Below are positions 44,401-53,769 of a stretch of DNA of 64,000 nt, piece after piece. The stretch lies in assembly GCF_000484535.1 (NCBI RefSeq), contig NC_022600.1, positions 2,852,001 to 2,916,000 of the forward strand. The letters are read 5' to 3'. A program made the translations under genes and the position numbers. A model generated the notes under the pieces. It was not told where the DNA came from, searched no databases, and saw nothing but the letters and a program-made list of their open reading frames with translations. Origin of the DNA: Gloeobacter kilaueensis JS1 (GTDB taxonomy: Bacteria; Cyanobacteriota; Cyanobacteriia; Gloeobacterales; Gloeobacteraceae). Numbering within the stretch: position 1 is the stretch's first letter; every line of letters begins with the position of its first letter.

Positions 44401-45618
44401 CTAGCGTCCACCGAAGGCAACTGCCTGTTGCTGGAGGCCAAAAAGCTGCCGCCGCCGCCAGGCGTAGGTGAGAATGTTGATCCCCAATTCTTGAGCGGTG
44501 CGGATAGCGAGGCGCGAGAGGGCAAAGTTTTCGTCGATGCCCCAGGCGGAGGCGAGATCGCCCACCACCAGGATGATGCCGCCGCCGGTCAAAAGTCGCA
44601 GTGGCTGCTGGTTGATCATCGGTAGGGCCGCAAACAAAAACGGCTGGGTGCGAAGCGGGTGATCCCGCCTGAGCCGCTCCAGATATTCGAGGGGAGTCTC
44701 AAACTGTTGGGCCAGGGCCATGACACTCTCGATAAGCGGCGTGGCGTCGAGGGGCGCATCGACCAGGAGCACTCCGCCCCGGTCGAGATAGTTCTTGAGC
44801 GCTTCAAATTCGCGGCTGTTGAGCACCAGCGGTTGACGACCGGTCAGATAGAGCAGGTCGTAAGCTTCTGCCTCGACCTCTTCGTCGTCCGGCTCAAGGG
44901 TGACCTGTCCGACTTCTTCTGCACCCTGCAGGGCCGGATAGAGCACTCCGGTCGCCTTGAGCAGATAAGACAGATTGAAGAAGTTGCGCGTAAATTCGGG
45001 GTCGGGGTGGTTGACCAGAGCCATGTTGACCACCGCCTGGGGCCGGGGCTGGGCATGCAGCCGAAAGCGCAGATCGACGGCGTTGTAGCCGGGGAAGAAG
45101 ACATCGCGTGGGTTCTCAAGCTGCACCGGTCCGGGCTGCAGCAGCACCCGGCAGACTTCGACTTCGAGATCTTCGGGGGGGCTGCTTTTTTCATCGACGC
45201 GGAAAGTCTCCTGAACGATGTCGCGGCGCTCGTCGCGGCGCAACTCGTCGGGATCGACGTACTTGACGACCAGATAGACCATCAGCGGCTCCTGGTCGCT
45301 CAACTCGACGGCGATCCGAAAGTCGATGGGCTGGGGCACGACGATCGGGTTGCCGATGAGGTCGATGGCGATGCCCGGCTGGATGCGCACCCAGCGCCCA
45401 TCGCGAAATTCGACTCTCACATCGGCAGGTGCCGGGATTGCCTGCACGCCCAGGCCGCAGACGATTCCTGGCTGGTTGAGTGCCTGGAAGTGCATCCCCT
45501 GGCGCAGGCGGTGGTACTCGTGGGCGCGCCGCCAGCGCTCGGCGTTGATGAGCAGGCCGTCGCTCGCCTGCAGGCGCTCGAAGGGCTTGATGGACGGAGA
45601 CGGAAAAAGTTGAGTCAT
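44401..45618 (-). CDS. DUF4159-domain protein of the baseplate cluster
   Basis: This 405-residue protein has an N-terminal part (about 1-170) unlike anything I recognise. The C-terminal part has EAYDLLYLTGRQPLVLNSRE and FEALKNYLDRGGVLLVDAP, the pattern of DUF4159 (a class I glutamine-amidotransferase-like fold). The ATG at 45618 overlaps the tail-I gene stop (ATGA) if that gene ends at 45615. The frame runs open far upstream, but that part is a shadow. Its role is unknown. Confidence 0.7.
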   Translation of the reverse strand: MTQLFPSPSIKPFERLQASDGLLINAERWRRAHEYHRLRQGMHFQALNQPGIVCGLGVQAIPAPADVRVEFRDGRWVRIQPGIAIDLIGNPIVVPQPIDFRIAVELSDQEPLMVYLVVKYVDPDELRRDERRDIVQETFRVDEKSSPPEDLEVEVCRVLLQPGPVQLENPRDVFFPGYNAVDLRFRLHAQPRPQAVVNMALVNHPDPEFTRNFFNLSYLLKATGVLYPALQGAEEVGQVTLEPDDEEVEAEAYDLLYLTGRQPLVLNSREFEALKNYLDRGGVLLVDAPLDATPLIESVMALAQQFETPLEYLERLRRDHPLRTQPFLFAALPMINQQPLRLLTGGGIILVVGDLASAWGIDENFALSRLAIRTAQELGINILTYAWRRRQLFGLQQQAVAFGGR

Positions 45619-47165
45619 GATCGCAAGCCGTAGCACTCGGGGTAAGAAAAATTCAAGAAGCCGCCGGTGGAGGCGGATCGGGCGGTTTGGGCGGTGGTGG
45701 AGTGGGTCTGCCCTGGGCAGGCGGGTTGGCGGCACCACCAGCCGCTGGCTTTGGCGGTACCGTTCCACCCTGGATGGGCGGTTTGGGAGGCGGTGCAGTT
45801 CCACCCTGGGCAGGGGGAGCCGGAGGCGGTGCCGCTCCTCCCTGGGCGGGCGGTTTGGCCGGGGGGGCCGGTGGCTGAGGAGCGGGCTGGGACCGATTCG
45901 GGGCGGCGGGAGCTGGTTGGCCGCCGTTGGCAGGTGTATTCGGTGGCTGGGACGCAGGAGCCGCCTTTGGATGGGGACTGGTGGCCGGTGCCGGGGGGCG
46001 CGGCGGCACACCGGCCCGTCCCTGAGCAGGAGCAGCAGGTCGGGGGGCACCGGGCGAACCGGGTGGGCGGGTGGGGGAGGACGGCACCGCCTGGCCCCCC
46101 CTGGCCGGGGCGGGGCGGGGGCGGGGCAGGTGGCCCCTCGATGAACAGATCGTAGGTGCAGAAAGCCGGGCGCTCCTGCTCGATAATCAGCCGCACCAGC
46201 CGCTCGTTGACCTGATTGGGACGCTGTTCGCGCAGGCGCACGACAAAGTGAAAGGGCCGCCCGCCCCCCAGTACGGTTCCCTGGCCGAGGTGCTCGGCAC
46301 CGAGGACGAAGCCCCGGCCAAAGTGATCGCTGATGCTGATGTGTTTGCCCGCCTCCTGGGCAATGTGATCGTCGAGCGGCAGGCCGGTGTAAAGGTGCAG
46401 GTAGAGTCTCAGCCCGCGCCGGGTGCCCCGGTTGCGATAGATTTCGACCGCCCGCTTGATCAGCCGACGCTGCTGGGGGAGATCCCAGCGCGCATCGATG
46501 GGCCAGGAAACCCAGTAAGCCAGAAACGGCAGCAGTGTCTGGGGAGCGGTGAGCGGGTCGAGATTGGCCCACATCGCTTCGAGGCTGTGGTAGGCAGGCT
46601 CGAAGGTCTCCTCGAAGATCTTGAGAAAGCGACCGATAAAGTCAACTTCGCGATAAAGAACCGGCAAATAGTTGAGATAGAGGCTGTGGGCCCGCACGTG
46701 GAGGCTGAATTCTTCGAGCTCGACTTGATCGAGTTCGAGGGCGTTGGTGCCGTGAAAAAAGTATAACCGACTTTGAAAATCAAGGTCGAGCCGCCGCCGC
46801 TTCTGCGGGCTGAGTGCCTGCTGGTCCTCAAAGTAAGAAGCGTTGACCTGAAAGTAGAGCACCGCCTCCATCTGCTGGCCGGGGGCGAGTTCGTGGCCCT
46901 CCATGCCGATGCGGCACCAATCGACAGGAAAGTTGCCTTCGACGCGCAAGTTCAGCCAGATTGGGCGCTTGCCGAGATTTTTGACCTGCACGATCATCTC
47001 GCTCGGCTCCCCCGGATGCAACAGCAGGCTCGCAGCGGATTGGCTTGCGACAGTCGTCGCCTCAGCGGGCCCGGCCACCTGCAGACCAGCGAGGGGCACC
47101 GCCTCGGGGATGCGCATCGGGGTCAGCTGGATGCTGATGAGCTTGCGGTCGCTGGCCTGCGCCAC
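45615..47165 (-). CDS. phage tail protein I-like, with variable Pro-rich C-terminus
   Basis: This is 516 residues as read. An N-terminal beta-rich region is followed by a tail-I-type domain (about 160-345; YLPVLYREVDFIGRFLKIFE and YRNRGTRRGLRLYLHLYTG), as in the P2 gpI / TIGR02242 phage-tail families that form the baseplate wedge. The start is GTG at 47165 with a strong AGGAGGT site. After a run of seven Gs (46095-46101 on the plus strand as C) the observed frame becomes Cys/Trp-rich and odd. With six Gs it would instead continue as a regular Pro/Ala/Gln repeat ending at 45653. See findings. Confidence 0.82.
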   Translation of the reverse strand: MAQASDRKLISIQLTPMRIPEAVPLAGLQVAGPAEATTVASQSAASLLLHPGEPSEMIVQVKNLGKRPIWLNLRVEGNFPVDWCRIGMEGHELAPGQQMEAVLYFQVNASYFEDQQALSPQKRRRLDLDFQSRLYFFHGTNALELDQVELEEFSLHVRAHSLYLNYLPVLYREVDFIGRFLKIFEETFEPAYHSLEAMWANLDPLTAPQTLLPFLAYWVSWPIDARWDLPQQRRLIKRAVEIYRNRGTRRGLRLYLHLYTGLPLDDHIAQEAGKHISISDHFGRGFVLGAEHLGQGTVLGGGRPFHFVVRLREQRPNQVNERLVRLIIEQERPAFCTYDLFIEGPPAPPPPRPGQGGPGGAVLPHPPTRFARCPPTCCSCSGTGRCAAAPPGTGHQSPSKGGSCVPATEYTCQRRPTSSRRPESVPARSSATGPPGQTARPGRSGTASGSPCPGWNCTASQTAHPGWNGTAKASGWWCRQPACPGQTHSTTAQTARSASTGGFLNFSYPECYGLRS

Positions 47166-47175
47166 CGTACACCTC

Positions 47176-49374
47176 CTAGCGGTTGGTAATCAGGTTGATG
47201 ACGTGGCTGGAGCGCAGGCGGTTGTCGGCCCACGAGCAGATGAGTCCAAACGGACCCGGATCGATCACCGGGTCGGGGGCCGGCTTGCGCGTCCAGTTCG
47301 GCCCCCGCTTGCGCAGCGGGAAAAGCAGTACCTGCCCCAGGTAGCGCACCCCCGACGTCTGCTGCAAAAGGGCGATCACATCCGAAGGATAGACCGGGCG
47401 GCCAAAGGGCCAGCCCCTGCCATCCGGGCCGCCGGTGATCGGGTTGAGAAAGCGATAGAGGGCGACGCGCAGATTGAACAAGATCTCCTGCTGGGCACGG
47501 GGATTGTTGTACTCGGGTTCCAGGCCCACTTCGGTCTGAACGGCGACGCCGACGTATTCGGGCTCCTGCAGTTGCACCTGCACCCCCATCAAGCGCCGCT
47601 CCTCGAGGTAAGCCAGGATCTGCTGCTGCAGTTGGGGCCTGAGGCTAAAGAGATCCGGGTTGATGCCCTCACCCCGGCCCACCGAATCGGTGTTGGCCTG
47701 GGGAACGATGAGCAGCCGAACGGTGCCGGCCTGGCCTTCGGGGGTCGGCAGACAGCGCACACGGGCGACAGCACCGCTGGCACCGCGCTCGGTGAGGACC
47801 TCAAAGTCTTCGGGAGTCACCGCCCGGTCGCGAGTTCTCAGCATCTGGGGAGCGCGCAGGACGGCCTGATCGAGGGACTCGGCGTCCGCCCCGTTGCGGG
47901 CAGGCTGGTGGTTGGTGACCCGCGCGATGTAGGGGACGGCGGATTTGAGCACCTTGAGGGCACCGACCTGCACGTTGCCCTTGCGGCCACCGCCTACCCG
48001 GTAGGAGACCATGCGGATGAGCGCCCCGCGCGGTGGAATCGCTCCGTACTGGCGCTCCTGCTGGGCGTTCTGCTCGTCGTAGGCCACCAGTTGCGGGGTG
48101 ATGCCCTGCTGCTGGATGCGCGAGCGAATTGCGCTTTCCATGCGGATCTGGCCGGGTTCGCGAATCAGGGGACCAAACTGGACGGTGCCGGTGAGCGAGT
48201 CGATCGTATAGTGCAGGTCGTCCGGCCCGGAATCGGCAAAATCGGGCACCTCCTTCCAGATCTGCGGCAGGCCGCTCGGGGGGGTGACGAGGATGTGCTC
48301 GTTCGGCGTGCGCGCCAGCACAGGGGAACCTTGAAGCTGGAATTTCTGGCCGGGGATGCCGTCGCTCGTACCGAGGCGCTCCTCGCGGATTGTCGTGCTG
48401 TTGCTGGCGTTGACCGTACCACCGATCGAGCGCACCGCCAGGCCCACAATCCGGGGCGAAGCGTTGTAGGCAGGCTGGTTGGGGGAGGCAGGCAGACAGA
48501 CGCAGCGCAGCCAGCGGCCCTGGTAACTTGTGAAGCGCGCCGGTGGCCAGCGCTGGGGTAGGTGCAAGATCGTATCGACGCCCTGCAAAGGATTTTTGCC
48601 CTGCTGGGCCATCTCGCTGAAGCTGAAGCCCCGCGTGGCGTCGTCCGGTTCCCGCAAAAGCACCGGCTGCCAGCGCTCACCGTCCCAGGCTTCCCAGCGC
48701 CGGGGCGGCAGGTTGGGGTTGATGCCGGTGGGGGTGGCCGCTGCCCCTTTGAAGGTGACAGCGAGCACGTTGCCGTCGAGGGGCTGCTCGGGATCGATCA
48801 CCAGATAAAAACAGTTGCCCGCCTGGGGTTGCTCGTCGAAGATGGGTTGCTCGCTTCCTCCCCAGTGGCCGTTCGGCTGGCGGGTCCACAGGTCGGTGAC
48901 TCGGTCGCGCAGCGCCTGGGGCGTCTCGTCGGTGGTCTGGGAGGTGAGAAAGTGGGTCAGATAAGGCCGCCCGATGAGCAAAGGCCGATCGGTCGTAAAG
49001 ACAATCGCCTCCTGGGTCTGGGTGCGTTCGGTGGCGACTTCGGCACCCGCCGGTATCCGGTAAACATCCGGCAGGGAGTTACTGAGATAAAACGTAATGT
49101 CGGTGCTGGCAGGAGCGGGGGGCTGCAACCGGATGCCCAACAGCTCCAAAAAGGCGACGTAGTTGCGCCGGGGCACCTGATTGAAGCGCAGGAGCATCTG
49201 GTCGGTGAGCCAGGCAAATAGCTCGATAAGCGTGATACCTGGATCGCTCAGGTTGTAGTCGGTCCACTCCGGGCAGTAGCGAGGAATGCGCAACAGGCAC
49301 TCGGAAACCAGATCCTCGAAGGTGCGGTCGTCGAGGTTGGACTTTGGTAGCTTGGGCAGAAAATCGAACTCCAC
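47176..49374 (-). CDS. putative baseplate assembly protein (J-like, TIGR02243-type)
   Basis: This 732-residue protein has an N-terminal PKSNLDDRTFEDLVSECLLR and YCPEWTDYNLSDPGITLIEL, which closely fit the putative baseplate assembly family of contractile injection systems. Its C-terminal half contains LRTRDRAVTPEDFEVLTERG, the gpJ-type signature. gpJ/gp6-like proteins form the wedge ring of contractile tails. It lies six bases from the gp25-like gene and ten from the tail-I gene. Confidence 0.9.
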   Translation of the reverse strand: MEFDFLPKLPKSNLDDRTFEDLVSECLLRIPRYCPEWTDYNLSDPGITLIELFAWLTDQMLLRFNQVPRRNYVAFLELLGIRLQPPAPASTDITFYLSNSLPDVYRIPAGAEVATERTQTQEAIVFTTDRPLLIGRPYLTHFLTSQTTDETPQALRDRVTDLWTRQPNGHWGGSEQPIFDEQPQAGNCFYLVIDPEQPLDGNVLAVTFKGAAATPTGINPNLPPRRWEAWDGERWQPVLLREPDDATRGFSFSEMAQQGKNPLQGVDTILHLPQRWPPARFTSYQGRWLRCVCLPASPNQPAYNASPRIVGLAVRSIGGTVNASNSTTIREERLGTSDGIPGQKFQLQGSPVLARTPNEHILVTPPSGLPQIWKEVPDFADSGPDDLHYTIDSLTGTVQFGPLIREPGQIRMESAIRSRIQQQGITPQLVAYDEQNAQQERQYGAIPPRGALIRMVSYRVGGGRKGNVQVGALKVLKSAVPYIARVTNHQPARNGADAESLDQAVLRAPQMLRTRDRAVTPEDFEVLTERGASGAVARVRCLPTPEGQAGTVRLLIVPQANTDSVGRGEGINPDLFSLRPQLQQQILAYLEERRLMGVQVQLQEPEYVGVAVQTEVGLEPEYNNPRAQQEILFNLRVALYRFLNPITGGPDGRGWPFGRPVYPSDVIALLQQTSGVRYLGQVLLFPLRKRGPNWTRKPAPDPVIDPGPFGLICSWADNRLRSSHVINLITNR

Positions 49375-49380
49375 GGGTGG

Positions 49381-49803
49381 CTACTCCGTCTCGGCTTGCG
49401 GATTGAGGTAAAAGGGGAAAACCAGACTGCGCGGATCGGGGACGCCCTTGAGGCGGTACTTGATGATGATATCGACTCGCCCGCGCACCGGGTCCGGCTC
49501 GGTGAGCACCTCGTCGAGGTCGATGCGCGGCTCCCAGATTTCGAGTGCCTCGCTGACGGCCATCCGGATGCGCAACAATGTCGTCGTGTTGAGGGGAGCA
49601 AAGGCCAGATCCGCCAGGCGGGAGCCAAAATTGGGGCGGTAGACCCGTTCGCCGACGCCGGTGCGCAAAATGATCCAGATCGCCTCCTCGACATCCTGCG
49701 CGGCGGAGCTGACCTGGATGCCGCCCTGCAAATTGAGCCTTAGGGGAAAGGCCAGGCCCGTACCCAGGTACGCGCGCTGTTTTTCGCTCAGTGAGTCTTC
49801 CAC
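49381..49803 (-). CDS. gp25-like baseplate wedge protein
   Basis: This 140-residue protein of the GPW/gp25 family shows DVEEAIWIILRTGVGERVYR then PNFGSRLADLAFAPL, the family core, and the usual size. In T4 and in type VI secretion (TssE) this protein nucleates sheath assembly. It opens the minus-strand cluster; its ATG at 49803 has about 80 bases before phoD. No sheath, tube or AAA+ gene is in the window. Confidence 0.93.
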   Translation of the reverse strand: MEDSLSEKQRAYLGTGLAFPLRLNLQGGIQVSSAAQDVEEAIWIILRTGVGERVYRPNFGSRLADLAFAPLNTTTLLRIRMAVSEALEIWEPRIDLDEVLTEPDPVRGRVDIIIKYRLKGVPDPRSLVFPFYLNPQAETE

Positions 49804-49887
49804 AAAGACAATTCCGCACCTGCATGGGGCGTTCCATAGACTATCAAGCTTAGCGGAGGCGGACCATTCGCCAAAGGTCGAATGGCC

Positions 49888-51444
49888 CTACAGGCGCTTT
49901 GCGCCAGCCTGACCGGCCTCGAGTCTAAAAGCGGCGAGGGTGCTTACCGGGCTATCGGAGCGGGTGACATCGCTTACGGACCGGTAGTCGGTCCGCCACA
50001 GCCCGCGCTCAAGAGTGCAAAGTCCGTAGCCCCGCGCCGCGCCGTCGAAGAACCGGATGTGGGGATTGGCCGGCAGGGCGGCCTGGACGCGCCGGATCCA
50101 GTCTTTTGGAAAATCGGAGCTGATCGAGGTGCCGGTAAATTCGGTGGCGACGGTGGCCGATTCGGGCTTCTCAAAGTCGCTCTTTAGATCGCTGACCCAG
50201 CTTGAATGGATGTCGCCGCTCAAGACGACCGGGTTGGCCACTCGCGCTTCGGCAAGAAACGCCAGCAACCGGGAACGGGCCGCCACATAACCGTCCCACT
50301 GATCGAGGTTGTAGATGGGTTCGGCATCGCTGCCGCTATTGAACTGGGCCATCATCGTCTGCTGGGCGATCACGTTCCAGCGCCCGTGCGAGCGGCTGAG
50401 CCCCCCGAATAGCCAGCGCTCCTGATCGGTTCCTGTCATCGTCGCTTCTGGGGCGAGGGCGGCGGCACAGCGGGGCTTGAGGCCATCGTCGCAGGGCTGG
50501 TCGCTGCGGTACTGGCGGGTGTCAAGCACCTGCAGGGCCAGCAGATCGCCAAAGGCGAAGCGCCGGTAGAGTTTTAGACTGGCACCGTCCGGCAGAGCGC
50601 TGCGGCGCAGGGGCATGTGCTCGTAGTAAGCCTGGTAGGCAGCGGCCCGCCGTCTGCGGAAGGTCTGGGGATCCTGGCTATCCTCGGGGATGAGCCCGGC
50701 ATAGTTGTTCTGGACTTCGTGATCGTCCCAGGTGACGATCCAGGGAAAGGCGGCGTGGGCGGCCTGGAGATCGGCGTCGAGTTTGTAGAGGGCGTAGCGG
50801 TTGCGGTACTGCTCAAGGCTCGTCGCTGCCGGGCCGTCGTGCTGCCGGACCCGGCCCGGCAACGCTCCCCGCTCGTAGATGTAATCGCCCAGGTGCAGGG
50901 CAAAATCGAGATCCTGGGCTGCCATGTCCCGGTAGGCTGCGTAGTAGCCCGCCTCGTAGTTCTGGCAGGAGGCAAAGGCGAAGCGCAGTCGTGCTGGGTG
51001 GGTGCCAACTGCCGGAGCGGTGCGGGTTCGCCCGACCGCACTGACCTCGTTACCCACCTTGAAGCGGTACCAGTACCAGCGAGCGGGCTGAAGCCCACTC
51101 ACCTCGACATGAACTGAGTGCCCCCACTCCGGTCGGGCCGTCACCGTTCCCTGCCGGACGATCTGGCGCATCCGCTCATCTTTGGCCACCTGCCACTGGA
51201 CATTGACGGGCCGGTTGGGCATCCCACCCCCTGCCAGCGGCTCCGGAGCCAGCCGCGTCCAGAGCACCACGCCGTCGGGCAGCGGATCGCCCGAGGCGAC
51301 GCCAAGGCTAAAAAGCGGTCCACTGCCGGCTGCCAGTGCCCGGCGCACCAGAGGTGCAGTCACGGCGAGACCGACGAAGAGGCCCGCACCGGCCAGCAAC
51401 TGTCGTCGGCTCGTCGCCAGTCCGATTTCCTGCCCGTTCGTCAT
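49888..51444 (-). CDS. phoD: PhoD-type alkaline phosphatase/phosphodiesterase
   Basis: This 518-residue enzyme is exported by the Tat system. The N-terminus has SRRQLLAGAGLFVGLAV, a twin-arginine signal. The PhoD core follows, with FAFASCQNYEAGYYAAYRDM, LDFALHLGDYIYERG, WDDHEVQNNYAG and LSGDIHSSW, the Fe/Ca-binding residues. It hydrolyses phosphomonoesters or diesters in the periplasm. ATG at 51444. It is not obviously part of the baseplate operon. Confidence 0.95.
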   Translation of the reverse strand: MTNGQEIGLATSRRQLLAGAGLFVGLAVTAPLVRRALAAGSGPLFSLGVASGDPLPDGVVLWTRLAPEPLAGGGMPNRPVNVQWQVAKDERMRQIVRQGTVTARPEWGHSVHVEVSGLQPARWYWYRFKVGNEVSAVGRTRTAPAVGTHPARLRFAFASCQNYEAGYYAAYRDMAAQDLDFALHLGDYIYERGALPGRVRQHDGPAATSLEQYRNRYALYKLDADLQAAHAAFPWIVTWDDHEVQNNYAGLIPEDSQDPQTFRRRRAAAYQAYYEHMPLRRSALPDGASLKLYRRFAFGDLLALQVLDTRQYRSDQPCDDGLKPRCAAALAPEATMTGTDQERWLFGGLSRSHGRWNVIAQQTMMAQFNSGSDAEPIYNLDQWDGYVAARSRLLAFLAEARVANPVVLSGDIHSSWVSDLKSDFEKPESATVATEFTGTSISSDFPKDWIRRVQAALPANPHIRFFDGAARGYGLCTLERGLWRTDYRSVSDVTRSDSPVSTLAAFRLEAGQAGAKRL

Positions 51445-51500
51445 CGAAAAATGTTCAATAAACCCCTACAAGTCTACCGACTTCGATCAGCGCTCGCAGT

Positions 51501-52196
51501 CTAAAGTTCGTTCGGGTCGATGCCCAACTGCCGCAGGCGCTCAGCGAGCGCGTCCGCCCGCGCCCGCTCCTGCTCTGCTCTAACTTGCTCCTGAGCGGCC
51601 CGCTCCGCCCCGCTCGGTACGACCTGCCCTTCGCGGTCGCACCAGCGCAGCCAGGTGTCCTCGCGGCCCTCAAATTCGCCCTGCCAGAGGGTGAGACCAA
51701 TCCCCACGCTGTCAAGCCAGGTGCTTGTGCGGGAAACGTAGTCGAGGCCGGAGAGTTCAAAAATTTCGAGCACCGGTCCTTTGAGCTGTTGCAGCGGGTC
51801 GTAGATCGCATAGAACGGCACCCGCATCGCCGCGTAGGTGCTGAACTTGCTGCCCCGCTCGTTGCCTTCGGTGTTGGAGACAATCTCGATGACCACCTCC
51901 GGCGGCTTACCGAACTCCCAAAAAAAGTAGGAACGGTTCTGTTTTTGCCACCAGTCGCGGGCGAGCTGGACATTTAAGCTCAAGAAGGCATCCGGCACCA
52001 GGGGCGGGCGGTTGAGCGCATAAAAAAGCCCGACGTTGGCAGCGACGATAAACGGAGCTGTGAAGACCTGGCTGCTGTAGAGCGGCTCGGTGAGCAGCCG
52101 CTACTGCTTTTCGGAAGGAAAATTGTCCACCGGCGCATCATCCTCGGTGACCAGATTCGCGATCGCCGCCGCCAGTTGTTCAGAAGAAACTTCCAT
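51501..52196 (-). pseudogene. Uma2-family (DUF820) nuclease-like gene with amber stop
   Basis: From the ATG at 52196 the frame reads MEVSSEQLAAAIANLVTEDD and reaches TAG at codon 32 (52101-52103). The same frame then goes on with RLLTEPLYSSQVFTAPF and the typical core FGKPPEVVIEIVSNTEGNER to 51501. The homologous position is usually Gln (CAG), so one C-to-T change broke it. A shorter product from 51998 would lack the N-terminal part. Uma2 proteins are PD-(D/E)XK-like and very common in cyanobacteria. Confidence 0.82.
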
Positions 52197-52310
52197 AACC
52201 TGCTCTGGAGTGATCTTCGCCAATTATGGACAGATTAACACATTTGGTGCTATCCATTGGCCGTCAGGCAGCCCAAAAAGTGTCCGGCAGCCGTGCGGCG
52301 GTGAAGAGCT

Positions 52311-53684
52311 TCAACGCATTCTGGCAATCGCAAGCCCGGCGACGCGGGTGATCGCAGGTCCAATCGCCCGGCCCAGACCTCCCAGGTGCTTCTCCGCTAA
52401 AAAGCGGCTGCGGGCGGCGTAGATCGCCGAGCGCAGCTTGAACTGGGAATGGTCCGCCCGATAGGTGAGTACGTTGTGGCCGGCGCGCTGCCAGTCGCTC
52501 TGCTCGGTGGGGCTGAGTCTACCCTCGGAGACGACGCGATCGAATAGCTGGGTGCCAGGCAGCGGGTAGGTGACCGTAAAGCTCAGATAGTCGAGGGGCA
52601 ACGTCGGGATGAAGCGCAGGGTGGCGAGGATGTCCTCGGTCCGCTCGCCTGGATAGCCCACCTGAAAGAAGGCGGCGGCTTTGATCCCGACGCTGTTTGC
52701 CGCCTGGATCGCTGCGTATACATCCTCTGGGCTGAAGCGCTTGCCCATCTGCCGCAACACCCGTGGGCTGCCGGATTCGACGCCAAAGAAGATCCGCTCG
52801 CAGCCCGCCTCGGCCATCCGCTCGAAGACCTTGCGCTGCACATCCACCCGGCCCAGGCAGTCCCACTTGAACTTGAGCCCGCGCTGGAGGATCTCTTCGC
52901 AGATCTTGAGGGCGCGCTGCCAGTTGAGCATAAAAATATCGTCGGAAAACCAGATGTGGGTGTAGCCCGCCGAGAGGGCCGCTTCGATGTCCGTAAGCAC
53001 CTGATCGATGCTGTGCTCGCGGTAGGTGGCTCCAAAGATGGGCTGGTCGCAGTACTCGCAGCCGTAGGGACAGCCTCGGGCGGTAAAGACCGGCGTCTGG
53101 GCGTAGCCAAAGGTCTTGAGCCAGTAATCGCGGTAGTGCTCGTGATCGAACAGATCCCGCGCCGGCATCGGTAGCTGGGTGAGCACCGCTTTGGGAATGA
53201 GCGGTGCCTTCGCCGTGCCGGTAAGCGCCCCGGCCCCATCCAGCCTCCGCAGTCCAGCAAGCTCTTCGTAGGGGCGGCCAGCTTTGAGCCGGCAGATCAG
53301 TTCGTCCCACAGCAATTCGCCCTCGCCGCCCATCACCAGATCGAAGGGGGGCAAAAACGCCTGGGGCTTGCCGGAGGGCATCGGGCCCCCGGCGACCAGC
53401 AGCACGTCCCGGCCCAGGCGCTCGCGCAGGCTCCGCGCCAGGATCAAGGCGTCGGCGTGCATCGTCACCATGCAGTAGATGCCCACCACCAGCGGTTTTT
53501 CGGCCACCGCCTGCTCGATTGCCCAGTCTGTACCCCGGAAGGTGCAGTCGAGAAAGCGAACGCTGTGGCCGCGCGCCCGCAGATAAGCGGCGATGAAGCC
53601 CTGGCCCAGGGGCGGGAAGAGCCACAGCTTCCGCCCTGGTGCCTCGCGGTGGACGTAAGGGTAGATCAGCACCACCTCGGCCAT
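52311..53684 (-). CDS. B12-binding-type radical SAM protein
   Basis: This 457-residue protein has a cobalamin-binding-like N-domain (about 1-140, including FPPLGQGFIAAYLRARGHSV) and a radical SAM barrel with CPYGCEYCDQP near residue 205, the CxxxCxxC cluster motif. The C-terminal part carries GVESGSPRVLRQMGKRF and VGYPGERTEDI. Family members do methylations or ring rearrangements; the substrate is unknown. ATG at 53684 is preferred over TTG at 53714. Confidence 0.87.
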   Translation of the reverse strand: MAEVVLIYPYVHREAPGRKLWLFPPLGQGFIAAYLRARGHSVRFLDCTFRGTDWAIEQAVAEKPLVVGIYCMVTMHADALILARSLRERLGRDVLLVAGGPMPSGKPQAFLPPFDLVMGGEGELLWDELICRLKAGRPYEELAGLRRLDGAGALTGTAKAPLIPKAVLTQLPMPARDLFDHEHYRDYWLKTFGYAQTPVFTARGCPYGCEYCDQPIFGATYREHSIDQVLTDIEAALSAGYTHIWFSDDIFMLNWQRALKICEEILQRGLKFKWDCLGRVDVQRKVFERMAEAGCERIFFGVESGSPRVLRQMGKRFSPEDVYAAIQAANSVGIKAAAFFQVGYPGERTEDILATLRFIPTLPLDYLSFTVTYPLPGTQLFDRVVSEGRLSPTEQSDWQRAGHNVLTYRADHSQFKLRSAIYAARSRFLAEKHLGGLGRAIGPAITRVAGLAIARMR

Positions 53685-53769
53685 CGGTTGGACGCTCTTT
53701 GGGTCTTGGGGCAATTTATTGTGGCATGGGCTCCGATAATTAAGGGAGTCCTGTCAACCTGCAAAGCCC

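Noticed and set aside
43700-46150. Repeated short units that might be a CRISPR array or tandem repeat
   Set aside because: They are the coding repeats of Pro-rich proteins; no unique spacers with constant repeats were seen anywhere in the window.
45619-46572. Open minus-strand frame upstream of the DUF4159 gene
   Set aside because: It overlaps the tail-I gene, is Arg/Pro-rich and lacks family similarity; a proper ATG lies at 45618.
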